64,000 nucleotides of DNA from Climacium dendroides (Eukaryota; Streptophyta; Bryopsida; Hypnales; Climaciaceae): NCBI GenBank assembly GCA_950106755.1, contig OX467084.1, positions 1,426,001 to 1,490,000 on the forward strand. Reading direction: 5' to 3'. Each line of letters begins with the position of its first letter. Position 1 is the first letter of the stretch. Shown piece after piece: positions 11,931 to 22,223 of this stretch. The translations under genes were made by a program, and so were the position numbers. The notes below the pieces were generated by a model that made no database searches, was not told the DNA's origin, and saw nothing but the letters and a program-made list of their open reading frames with translations.

Positions 11931-11935
11931 GTAGG
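11931..11935. repeat. 5-bp target-site duplication (right)
   Basis: GTAGG directly follows ...GCTCACA and matches the left flank at 7649-7653. Confidence 0.75.
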
Positions 11936-13902
11936 GCAAAGCCATGCCCAATTGTTTTGTGAATTCAATCTAAGAAAATTCCCCCAATTTGTAGCCGCCT
12001 TAGTTTTTACCTCCCATCTCCCTTATTTTCTATGTTTTTAGGTAAAATTTTGTGTGGTTATTCTTCTAATAAGCAGATTTCTAAGCCCGCAAGTAACAAG
12101 TGATTTGGAATTAGAATGAATTTTTGGTAAATTTTCAAAGTGGCAGAGGTTCACAACCTTGGCAGAGTTGGAGCATCAACTTCAAAAATTTGTAACTTGG
12201 TGATCTCTAACCCAATTTAGTTGTGATTTGTTGTATTGAAAGTATAGTAAAGTCTAGTTTAGTAGAAAAGTTGAATTATTGAATCCCAAGATAAAATGAA
12301 TTTTCAACAAATTTTTAAGTAAGAAGGTGTCTACTGTCGAGATAGTTTAGGACAGCTAGCTTTGGAAAATGAGAGCATTGTGACTATTGAAGCTTTTGTT
12401 TTGAAAAATGTTGGAGAACAAGCTGTGTCAATCTAGTTTTTGAGAAAATTAGAATTTTGGTTGTTGAAATATAAGTTGATTTTTGGTGGATTAAAAAATA
12501 GAAGAAGGTTTGTTGCCAAGGTAATTAAATAGCCATACTTTGAAAATTCATACCTCACGAATGTTATGTTGGATTTCTACAAAATTTGAGAAGGATAAGC
12601 TTGCTAAAGTTCTAGCACAAAAAATCTCACTCAAATTGGGATCTTGGAGAAATTCCAATGGATTTTCAAATAGCATGGTGCTTCCCTTAGATTCAGCTAG
12701 GTGGTAAGTCTTTTCCTTATTAATCATTCTCTCTTAATTGAACTTCTGTCTTGTGTTATGCATGTTGATTATTGTTAACCTTACCTTATCTTTTATTTAA
12801 CTTAATTCTAATTTTAATCTTAATTTAATTGAAAATCTAATCCTAATTTAATTCTAATCTTCATTATAATCCTTAATCGCAAGTAGCAATTCTAATTCTA
12901 ATAATTAATATTAACATATATAATTAGCTCTAATTCTAATTAATTATTTATAATCTTAATTAGTGAACTTAATATTACTTATTAGTCTTAATTTCAATTA
13001 GGGATATAATCCTATATTATTAGTTTAACTTTAATTAATTATCCTAATCCTACTTGTTAATCTTAATCTCCATTTCATACCTAATCCATTTCATGCAATT
13101 AGTCTCTTTAAATGGAATAATTTTGTTTGACAAATTTGTGATTTCTAGATGTCATTTCTTACACTACTCACTTGATATTAAGGAGATCAAGGTCGTTGAT
13201 AAGAGGCAGGTACGGAGGGCAAAACTCTTCTACTTGCGTGACAAGATTGCTTGCATGTTGTCTTGCTAATAATTTGTAGTAAATTCTATTTCCTTCATGC
13301 TTATGATTATTTTTTTCTTAGTGCATAAGTAGAACAATTGACTCTGGCAAGGGCCTTGTAGAAAGAAAATGTGGACAAGCTTATCCTAATGAAAGTTTAG
13401 GGTTTGTAACTCATGTGCTTTCTCTGAACACCATTTTTGGAAATGTAAGCTCTTCAAATCCTCTCGCTTTGTGTGGGCAATTCTAACTCCACCCTCGAGC
13501 TAGAATATTAACACACAAGTTTTGATGGCAAATTAGTAAATTAACTTTATAGGTGAAAAGTAAGCGCCTTCCAAGCAATAGACACTTAATTTTATGCTAA
13601 TCTGTTAATAAATGTTATTCTAAAACATAATTCTTAGTTTGAAATTGGTAATGTTGAAGGTTAAAAGAATAACTGAATAATTCTAATCTAAACTAAACTT
13701 TTGATCAACTAATTCTACCAAATACTCTTTGCCCTTTCCAAAATGGTAAAGCAAAGTGAATTCTAACTTCCTACGCAAAAGTTATCCAAGGATGAAATTT
13801 GACCTTTAAACTAACATAAAAACTTCATCCATGGGTTAAAAATAGAAAATCTTGTTGAAATAATTCCATACTTGGTGCTACGTGAATTTGAACGTTGATG
13901 CT
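11936..13902. other. AT-rich stretch with degenerate TTAATTCTAATC simple repeat
   Basis: No supported gene. From about 12780 to 13060 the sequence is a degenerate run of TTAATTCTAATC-like words. A GGATGAAA...CTTCATCCATG hairpin-type motif at 13793-13838 belongs to the motif family described in the findings. Confidence 0.6.
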
Positions 13903-14983
13903 TGTAGGCACCCAAGAAAAATCTCTCCAAAGGACAAATCTGAGATGGATGATACGATACTGTAGTTACACTTATGGTGGATATTAGTTTGCTTGCAAAA
14001 AAGGTACTGCAATGCAGATGGGAAAAGAAGGTCCATCGGGTTTGGCATAAATGAAAGACTTTTTGTGGTAAAAAAAAGTGCCATATGTTATGTGATGATT
14101 GGTTTTGAGTGATTCAAAATCTGACGTGGATATTCAATTTCAACGTTTCCTTGTCCGAGAATCACCCTATCTTATGTTATGGAGATGGAAGAAATCAGGA
14201 ACTTTTAAAGCTTATTTTTGATATCTTTACTTTTGGAGAATGACTTTGATTATATATTCTGTAACCAAATTGATGGAGGCTTTGTGGATGATTCATTTCA
14301 ATTGTATATTGTTGTTCAACCCTAACAAAAAAGACTTCGGTGGATCATAAGAGCTAAATGTTGCATTTTCACCACACAATATGTTCAATTAGGAACAAGC
14401 TTTCAAGAAAATAGCTTCAGGTAAGGTTGTACTCAAGACAACCTCAAAAAGAAGAATTCATTTGCAGATTTGGGCCACAAAAAGAGATAACGATACCTTT
14501 TATATATCGACATGAATCGTGCTCAAAAACCTCAAATTTCATAGGGCCTAATTTTGCAACAAGGACCTAATCCCCGAAGGACACTGCTCAGATAAAATCT
14601 CATACTTACAACATAAAACCCATAGCAAGTGACAGAAAAAAATTCATAATAGATCGTGAAATTTAGGTAGCAATCTAATTGAGGTACTCTTTGTCAAGGC
14701 CACCTAAGTCATCAACATTGCCAAATATAAGCCCCAACATCTACCGACCCCTCCCCTCTCCGTCGCCATCTCCATCTTCCTCCTCGTCCTCATCATAATC
14801 CCTTTCACAATACAATTTCCCCACATAAGACACACTTCACAAATCCTCTTAAAGATCATTCAGTTTAATCACACCACATGAATGACATCAGGAAACGACA
14901 TCCTACGAGTGCCCCTCTCTTTCTTAGGGTGAATCTCTCCGACTCAAATTGGCAACTATTGCTGTGCCAGCCAATTTGATATA

Positions 14984-15340
14984 CATCTCAAACTTAAGGA
15001 TAGACGGATTGTCAACAATTATCGTGCAGTTATTGTTGTTTCATGGGTTCGTACCATAATCGTATTGACTTAGTGTATTTTTATGCACGAAATCGGTGCG
15101 AAAACAATGAATATCAATAGCGTACAGTTTATGTATTTTAACTATACAATTGTTGTGCCAAAACTGCACAACAATCATATAGTTAAAGTACATAAATCGT
15201 ACGCTATTGATATTCATTGTTTTCGCACTGATTCAATGCGTAAAAATACACTAAGTCAATGCAATTATGGTACGAACCCATGAAACAATGATAACCGCAT
15301 GATAATTGTTGCCAAATCGTAGGGTCTAAACTTTGTGATG
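14984..15340. mobile_element. 357-bp foldback MITE with TA target duplication
   Basis: The element starts CATCTCAAACTTAAGG and ends CTTTGTGATG. Almost its whole length folds back on itself: the left arm (for example TTTCATGGGTTCGTACC and GAATATCAATAGCGTAC) pairs with the right arm, leaving a loop of only a few bases near 15165. TA flanks both ends (14982-14983 and 15341-15342). Paralogous segment B has an uninterrupted TTTGATATAACC with one TA at 52441-52442, a natural empty site. TA duplication fits a Tc1/mariner-type mobiliser. It has no coding capacity. Confidence 0.85.
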
Positions 15341-15478
15341 TAACCCTACTTATTTTTCAACCTCAGACATCCACACCCTCATACCTCCCTACACAAATCC
15401 CTCTGTTCAAAACTACACTCAACTCCAAAATACAAAATAAATAAATGTAGCATTTGATGCATAGAAACACACCTCCCA

Positions 15479-17020
15479 TCAATTGTTGTACTTATTGTAA
15501 TCCACTTGGACCACATATTGGTCCATTAGCTGTAGCGGCGTATCCAGTCTTCCGTATTTGGTCTTGTCTGCCTTCAACCAGTTTTGAAAACCAATACTTT
15601 CGTATTTGTCCAAAGGCACACATGAACATAGCTTATACTCAGTTTGGTTTAATTGCTCGTGCAAAGCCTTCAGCCCATTCACCTTGTACCCATGTATTCC
15701 TCCCGGGAGCTAAAGAACTGGAGCAAAATATTATGACGTATTACAACATCAACACTCTCAAAGTTCAAATTGAGAGGCTTATAGTATATCTTTGACGACA
15801 CAAACTTCCCTACTTTCGCAAATTCAACAACTTGCATTCCATCTAGCAGCGATAATGTAGTCTCTACTTCTGCTTGAGGACTAGGAATTGCAAGATCCTT
15901 TGATCCAACTTTTTTCATCGGGAAGTCTCCACCTCGTTGCATAAGCTGATGTGCAACCAACTCAAAAATGTATCCATAAACACTCCCAGCGTCCTTTTGT
16001 GCACAAATCCGTAGAAAGTCCACTACCTCAACCTTAGTGAGTTTGGTAAAGCGCTTTCCAAACTCATCCTATACATACAGGGATGTGAAATCATAGAACA
16101 TGCTCTTGTCTCCATCACTCTCATCCCTACATTTGATATGAAAGAGGCTATCATTCATTTCTTCATCCTCGAATGTCCCACTATAAAGCTTCAAACAAGT
16201 TGTCTCGACCGCCCTTTCAATCAACTAGAGACCAAGCTTACTTTTCGCATGGCGTAGAACATACCTTGGCACGCTTCCTAGCTTTTTGAAAATTTCCATA
16301 GCCCTAACTTTGGTAGGTACATTCATGTATGTATAGTTGACCTTCAGGGCTTCAAAGTCGTCCCAAAACTTGTTGAACTCCTACTCTGACCAAACAAGAA
16401 CATACCCAATAGAGTTCATACCATGCTTGGAAAATTCCTTATGGTTTGCCTTTTTAACTGAACATATTAGCAAAATATGGCAATTATAGTACAAAGGATT
16501 GGACAGTCCTCCATCTATGATAAGCCAAGTATTAGGATCATCCAAAACTTTTTGCACTTCACTATCCGTCTCTAAGACCCTCTGTACTGACGATGAACCC
16601 TCTTTGAAGTCCAGGAGATACCATTCATCCGTGGAGAATTTTCAGACGACTTTCTCCTTCAGAGTTGCCAAATAACATATCCAAAAAAGAATAAACACAG
16701 ACTTCCCGATGCCTGCTGTACCCAATAAAACGAACCTTTCACTCTCATTCGCCTTCGTTAAAATATCCTTCCAATCTCGATAGCACTTTCAAATCCAAAC
16801 AACAAATCCTTTTGGATAATTATTAAACGGATCCACACTCACCACCAAGAAATTATTGTGCCCCCCATTTTCAACTCCAGCCTTCTCAGCTTGTTCCCAC
16901 TACTTGTAATGTTTTGCTACCGATTCAGCAAAGGATTGAACCTTTGGACATCCATCAATATGTGACTTTTTCGAATGTGAAAATCCCTCTACATTCATCC
17001 AAACTCCCACCATGAAATTA
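15479..17020 (-). pseudogene. CR-type (Crinkler/RHS-like) P-loop NTPase, copy A, broken
   Basis: Reading from a splice acceptor at 17021-17022, the product has a Walker A loop GTAGIGKS, a Walker B-like WLIIDGG, a PRYVLR motif (16.2 kb) and a C-terminal block SVYGYIFELVAHQLMQRGGD. It closes with GLKALHEQLNQ and CVPLDKYESIGFQNW. This order (P-loop, 'GGVPRYVL', 'G..FE...H..L..GG', C-terminal 'VP...F') matches the NTPase core of Crinkler and trypanosome RHS proteins. Stops include TAG 16900-16902, TGA 16789-16791 and TAG 16069-16071, plus a frameshift near 15680. Copy B has sense codons at these stops, so this copy is dead. Native function in plants is unknown. Another STAND-like ATPase family is possible. 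Confidence 0.6.
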
Positions 17021-17155
17021 CTGTCCTGGATTTAAAATCTAAGGTTCAAAATTCAAGGTTTAAGAAAAGCACATCGAGGTTCCAGGTTCTTTTTGGATTA
17101 AATGATGCAATTCAATGAATAGTGTACAATGTCAAAGGGCCAGAGTATTAATCGA

Positions 17156-17968
17156 ATGGAAGAAATTCCTAGCAAGATGGCAGGCAAAACAAAGCAAAAG
17201 AAAATCACAAACAAACTAAGACATACATGATTCGATATGAAGCACCGACATATTTACTGCCAAAATTATAGAAGGAGATCACACACGATGCTCACAAAAC
17301 AGACCTGACGAAACCCTACAGTAGACCAAAGAGTGTAGGTATCTCCCTCAATGAACGTGGCTACACTACATGAAACCCTATGATACACATTTAAATTGAC
17401 AAATCCTAACGCATTTCATTGGCATTTCAAGAGAAAAAAACAAGTGATACATCAGCTAGATCAAAGACACCTTAGTCAGGAATCTGGGATGAGATACACA
17501 AGCATCCCATTTTAGGGTTTGGGCCATGGTGCTTCTCATACTGCAAAAATAATATGCCAAACTTTTTACATAAATCACGCACAAAGATTGACTAAGCATT
17601 CACAAGAAATGAATGTACTTTGATTGTGCAGTGATTGTGAGGAGATTGGGAATTCCATCGTGCGGTGATTGGAAGTGTGTGGTTAATGGCATGTTTACTC
17701 TATATATTTGGCACGATTTCAAGCGCCACGAATATAGCCACGAACCATCCCTACAAGTAAGCATCAGTCCTCCATGCCAAAACTGCAGCAGAATTCGCCC
17801 ATGGAACAGGGCAACACAACGGCACAGCATTATCGCTACAGTCTATCACCAATCTCAACTCAGTCCACGGCAACGAAGGTGGCCACACTCAACCCGTCGT
17901 CATCGGCTTCCACCACCCTAAATCCTAAACCAGAAGAGATTGAGACTAAGTGCGCGCGAGAAACATAC
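17156..17968. other. Linker with a possible N-terminal remnant of CR gene copy A
   Basis: At about 17865-17925 the minus strand reads EADDDGLSVATFVA, matching KADEDGLSMDTFVA at 55.2 kb upstream of copy B. It is short and broken. The rest shows nothing recognisable. Confidence 0.35.
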
Positions 17969-18248
17969 CTATATGAATTGCAGCCTCACCAGTGACTATC
18001 ACAGGATCTTCTTTCGTTCCCACAGGTTTTCCCTTCTGTTTAAAGTACTTTAAACAGAAGAGAAAACCTGTGGGAACGGAAGAAGATCCTGTGATAGGAA
18101 AAACAATTCCATTGAATGCAATAGAACTTGAATCCCACCCGAACTTCAGACCAAGTGGAGAGAAATCAATCTTCCCATCTGGGGTACAGATAAGCCCAAC
18201 AGGTAGAGATGTATCCGTCTTGAAGTAGACAACCTGCCTTGTGAAAAC
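17969..18248 (-). CDS. Unassigned exon, possible 5' part of a gene
   Basis: A 280-base open stretch is bounded by an acceptor (GATGCAG before 18248) and a good donor (GTATGT after 17969). It reads VFTRQVVYFKTDTSLPVG, then LICTPDGKIDFSPLGLKFGW, then a part encoded by the palindrome, ending VTGEAAIHI. Upstream (18260-18500) lies GC-richer sequence with TAGGGTTT, consistent with a first exon and leader on the minus strand. I do not recognise the family, and no further exons were identified downstream. The 100-bp palindrome means much of the exon can be read on both strands. Confidence 0.35.
17997..18096. repeat. 100-bp near-perfect palindrome
   Basis: Two 50-base arms meet at AAAGTACTTT (18041-18050) with no spacer; I count two arm mismatches (CTTTCG/CTTCCG and CCCTTC/CTCTTC). 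It lies inside the open exon-like frame 17969-18248. A palindrome this long without a loop is unusual in cloned or assembled DNA. Confidence 0.9.
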
Positions 18249-18633
18249 CTGCATCCACGTCAAAGTTAGCACCCAATCAAAGACACGACCGCAAGCTTAA
18301 TCCAAGCCCTACACAACCACCTAAACCAATCATTCTCCAGTAACGAAGCTCACCTCCACACACAGAAGCTCGGCGCCACTGATGCACAGCACTCGCACAC
18401 ACAGCTCTCGAGAGAAGAAGCGAACGAGGGATCGAAAGAGAAGACAGAAGGAGGACAGAAGAACAGTAGGTATCCCCAAACCCTAAACCGCCCAGCCGTA
18501 GGATCCCCGGATGACATAATTTTCAGCACGCGTTCAGAAGCATTGCCAGCCAGAAGCATCTGGCGACTTGGCAGTGGCCGCCACGACCGATGCGGCCTTC
18601 GCACGCATCCAGGTCTAGCCATCCGTCGGGAAA

Positions 18634-20871
18634 CTAGTCTGCATGGATTTCCACGGTATCATTCACTGTGGCCAGTTTCATCCAGCGCGAATATTGGCAT
18701 TGCAAACCGGCAGCGTGGTTGTCTTCCAGCAGCGTCTCACTGATGAGTTTGTCCCGCGCTTTCCCATCCATTCTGTCTGCATCCGGGGTGTTGGCCAAAA
18801 TCTCCACGGATCGCCGCTTCGCCAGCCGCTGCCGAAACACCGCCAGGCTCCACGTCGATTGTCCACTGCCCAGAAACACCTCCGAACGCACGCAAATCTC
18901 TTACTCTACCAGTGCGATTTGCTGGCCACTAATCTGTGGATATGAATCCACAACCGCGTTACACATTCCTTGCAGCTAGTGCTACTCATTTCATTCCATC
19001 AAAGGGATCACTTCGACAGAGCTAGTATGCACTTACTTCCCACGACAATTTGAACCAGCATTTGCAGAGGGATGCATTTCGGAAAAGAGTGAGGGCACCT
19101 ACCACGTGCTGTTTGCCCATGGTGACGTACGGGTCGTAGTACGTTCCATCAGCAAAGTTCGGAAGACCCGGAATACTCCACAATCCATTGCCACGAAGAC
19201 CCCGCTTTCGCAGCGTCAAAACAACCTGCACAGCTTGGAAACAGCCGTGCCGATCATACTCCAAATTCACCCAAATTTGTGAGAGGAATGGGCCATTAAC
19301 CATGCAGTGGTCCATTAACCATAAAGATCAGCTTTGATTTGTGTTAAGTGACTAAACATTTAAACTCTGTAAACACTTATTGCAACCGCTGCTCAGTGAG
19401 AGAATCAAATATCTAGGATGATCTCCTAAGTACCTGCTAAGTAGGGAGTGTCTTTCCCAATGGCATACGTTTGGAGAATGTTGGCGGATTCGAAGATGAT
19501 CAACACCGGTTGCAGAAATGCAGACACCGCTAGAAACGCTCCTCGCCACCGCAACCCGGGAAAAATACCCCCAACGCCTACACAACGATCCTCCAGGGCT
19601 GCTAGAGTGGCATTCACGTCCTTGGTGGATTGCCACTTGGCGTGCTCCCATTCTAGATTCCACGACTCCTGCATGCGTTGGACCCACACATATTGCATTT
19701 TTCAGCGGCGAGCCAGGTTATGACATTGTACGACGTTAGTTGTAACGGGAGAATCTCTTCAAAATTGGCACTTTCCCAGGTCTACACCTCGCCCTGAACT
19801 CGATCTCGATCTGTACCAGTCCTCGTTTTAAGATCTCTGTGCATTTGACGGTTTGAACAAGTTCGCCATTATGGCCATATCATCCAGTAGGCTGTGACGG
19901 ACACAACATCGTACGAAACAGAGGGATAGCTGCGAGCTCACATTTTTAAACTGAAAGGCCTTCCAGTCACGAATCAACAGTTCGACCCTGATTCCTCGCA
20001 ACACGTTTCTACTCAGCGTGGAATTGCACTGTTCCAGGCACTGCTCCAGCGATGCCACCTGCGTGAACCGTGCCAGAGACGCCACGTCGTACCGCTCTTC
20101 CAAGTTCAATCCTCTCGTTGTCGCCCGCACGGACATTCCTGCGATTCTTACATGAACCTCGTGTTAGGTCAAGACAACGACTACCCTCTGTTCACAGTCT
20201 TGCTATGTAAACCAGCTGAATCTACATTCCCTCGTGCGTTTGTTGTGACAGCAAATGCTCATCTCAAAGAGAAATCAGGTTAACTAAATACTATAAGAAT
20301 TGCAACAATTGCAGCATTGATCATTGAGTGGTCGGGTGGTAGGAATTGAGAGAGATATACTATATTACCACTGTGTTTTCCCGGTCCTGTAAAGAATGGT
20401 GTAAGGCACAGCGTTCGATTCTTCGCCCTCGCAATCACTGCCGCAGATATGTACTCCATGAACTGATTCCAGGCGACAACACCGGCATCAAGAATTTCTC
20501 CATGGGGAGGCGCTCCGAAGCAGCTGGTGATGGTCTTGGAGACGGGACAGATAGACGGGACAGATAGACGACGCGGTAACAGGGTACGATGGGGAATCTG
20601 CGGTAAAATCTGCGGTCAAGTTCGGGTATGCAGGTGGGAATACTGCAATGGGATGAGGAGCTAGCGAAGGGGCATCGCTGGAATCTGTGGCAGTGGAGTT
20701 TGCAACCCCGAAGATCAACGAACTGAAGCCAAACTGATCTTCTGGCAACAGAGAGAAGGTCAAGAAGGCCACCATAGTCGCAACCGAGAACACGACTATC
20801 ACGTTCTTCACCGGCACCGGCACCGATGAGGGTGACTCCGGCCAGAAATTGGCCGGAGGATTCTTCGTCAT
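18634..20871 (-). pseudogene. GDP-fucose protein O-fucosyltransferase-like gene, broken
   Basis: Five exons fit by phase: 20369-20871, 19942-20138, 19434-19668, 19103-19233 and 18634-18933, giving about 450 codons. The start ATG is at 20869-20871. The protein is type II membrane: a short cytosolic part, one membrane segment (VIVVFSVATMVAFLTFSLL) and a stem. Catalytic-domain cues are AWNQFMEYISAAVIARAKNR (family 'GNQ...A.A.A..LNRT'), ERYDVASLARF, and a C-terminal SEVFLGSGQSTWSLAVFRQR (family 'F(V/L)G...ST.S'). A 13-bp tandem duplication at 20541-20566 shifts the frame between stem and catalytic domain; one unit fewer keeps the frame open. TAA at 18901-18903 replaces a Gln expected in 'ALVEQEIC'. 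Expected location is ER/Golgi. The exon 4 start is the least certain; a later acceptor could skip the TAA. Confidence 0.6.
20541..20566. repeat. 13-bp tandem duplication causing a frameshift
   Basis: GACGGGACAGATA occurs twice back to back (20541-20553 and 20554-20566). Because 13 is not a multiple of three, it joins the frame encoding the membrane anchor to a different frame from the one encoding the catalytic domain. Confidence 0.9.
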
Positions 20872-22223
20872 TTCGGTAGACTTCAGCCTAAGCTTTCTGT
20901 CAATTCGCTCCACCGCAAACTCATGAAACAAAACCGCCCATCTTTCTGAACGCCCAGTCCCCGGGAAGCAGTCCAGCTAGTGTTAGCATTACTACGTGAG
21001 ATAATAATCTTCACAATAGAACTGAAGAGGCTCCTTTCATCAGAAGCCGAATCTACGCTCCAGTAAGCTACAAGGCCTCCCAGCATCACCAGCTTGAACA
21101 GGGTCTGTGGAGAACAGATTTCATTTGGCATGCGGCCTCGATGGCAACAAAAGAGAGCAGCGGATGTACGGACTCACACTGGAGGGGGTTCCATTTCTTC
21201 AGTTCGCAAAGTGGGAAGTCCTTCAGATGGCAGCCCAGTTAGCCAGCTGCATGGCATGCACATTGTGAAGATTTCCCATGTCTAATACTATCAAAAGATG
21301 TTGCATTTTCCAAAGTGCAGTACCAAAATTGAAAATCCCTGTAGGAAGGAAATGCAAGACGAACAACAATAGTTGCGATTCCATTGGAAAGTTTGTTACT
21401 CTACGTCATTGCACAAAAGGCCTCTAGGGTTCTAGAACATCAAAATGGCCCAAAAGTCCTATGCTGAAGGCACGCTTCATTTTCGGAAACCCTGCACGCA
21501 AAAATAGCTACAACAAAAGATTCGACTTGAAGGCATCATCCCCAGCTCAGTCAGCTCAGTCAATTTCAGGCTGGACTTGATCATCGCAACTGCATCAATC
21601 TGAGGTTGCACTTCGGGGTGGTGAACCCCGACCTGTCCCGGGCATCCCAGGGCAACTGCCATGTCCTGTGTTTCACCTCGAGCCAATTCGAGCTCTACCG
21701 ATTGTAACCCTAAACCGCAACGATCCAAACAACGCTGCCTCGCAATTTTTGTGAGAACCCAAACCTACATTCGCCCCGCACGATGCCGACCCAGTCTTGT
21801 CGTGTATGAGGGTCTTTTCAATCCTGAGCGGCCAGAATCCGTCCCCTTGGGCGGTTTAGGGTTAAATACATTTATGCAAAACAATGGGGTACTGATAAGT
21901 GGGAATCCACCTCTCTAACATAAAGTCCAATCATCGCTTGTCATTTGCCAGGAGCCCACGGAGGGCTACTTGGAAGGTAATTTGGGGGTCGCAATATGAT
22001 ATCAAAAATTTCCAAAAGTAGCACTTGTCACCGCAAAAAATTGTATTTTTTTTTTATACTTTCTACAATATGTACATTTGGTGTTACCACAAATTTTCCG
22101 TAGCCCAGCGTGCGCACTAGAAACCAAACTACCAACAAAGACCAGGACAAGGCAAGCTGATAGTTGTGTACCCTGTCAATTATAATCAGATGGCCTCCAA
22201 TTGCTGGTCTCATTAACAGAACT
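20872..22223. other. Spacer between the fucosyltransferase-like gene and POT1
   Basis: This should hold the promoter and leader of the fucosyltransferase-like gene and the 3' UTR of POT1. GC is higher at 21500-21870, with TAGGGTTA/TTTAGGGTT telo-box-like motifs near 21710 and 21850. An 82-codon minus-strand frame at 20883-21131 precedes the start and is probably leader sequence. Confidence 0.4.

Larger units (their letters stand above)
13903..17155. repeat. Segment A: direct duplicate of 51352-54602
   Basis: From TGTAGGCA at 13903 to GTATTAATC near 17153, this stretch aligns by eye in order and orientation with 51352-54602. Examples are GAGATGGATGATACG near the left and AATTATTAAACGGATCC at 16816 and 54256. 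Segment A carries a MITE that B lacks. Segment B carries about 300 bp (52550-52880) that A lacks. Both hold a broken CR-type NTPase gene on the minus strand. Confidence 0.8.

Noticed and set aside
18350..18979. Several overlapping ORFs of 60-100 codons on both strands
   Set aside because: They are shadows of the last fucosyltransferase-like exon or of GC-rich leader sequence.
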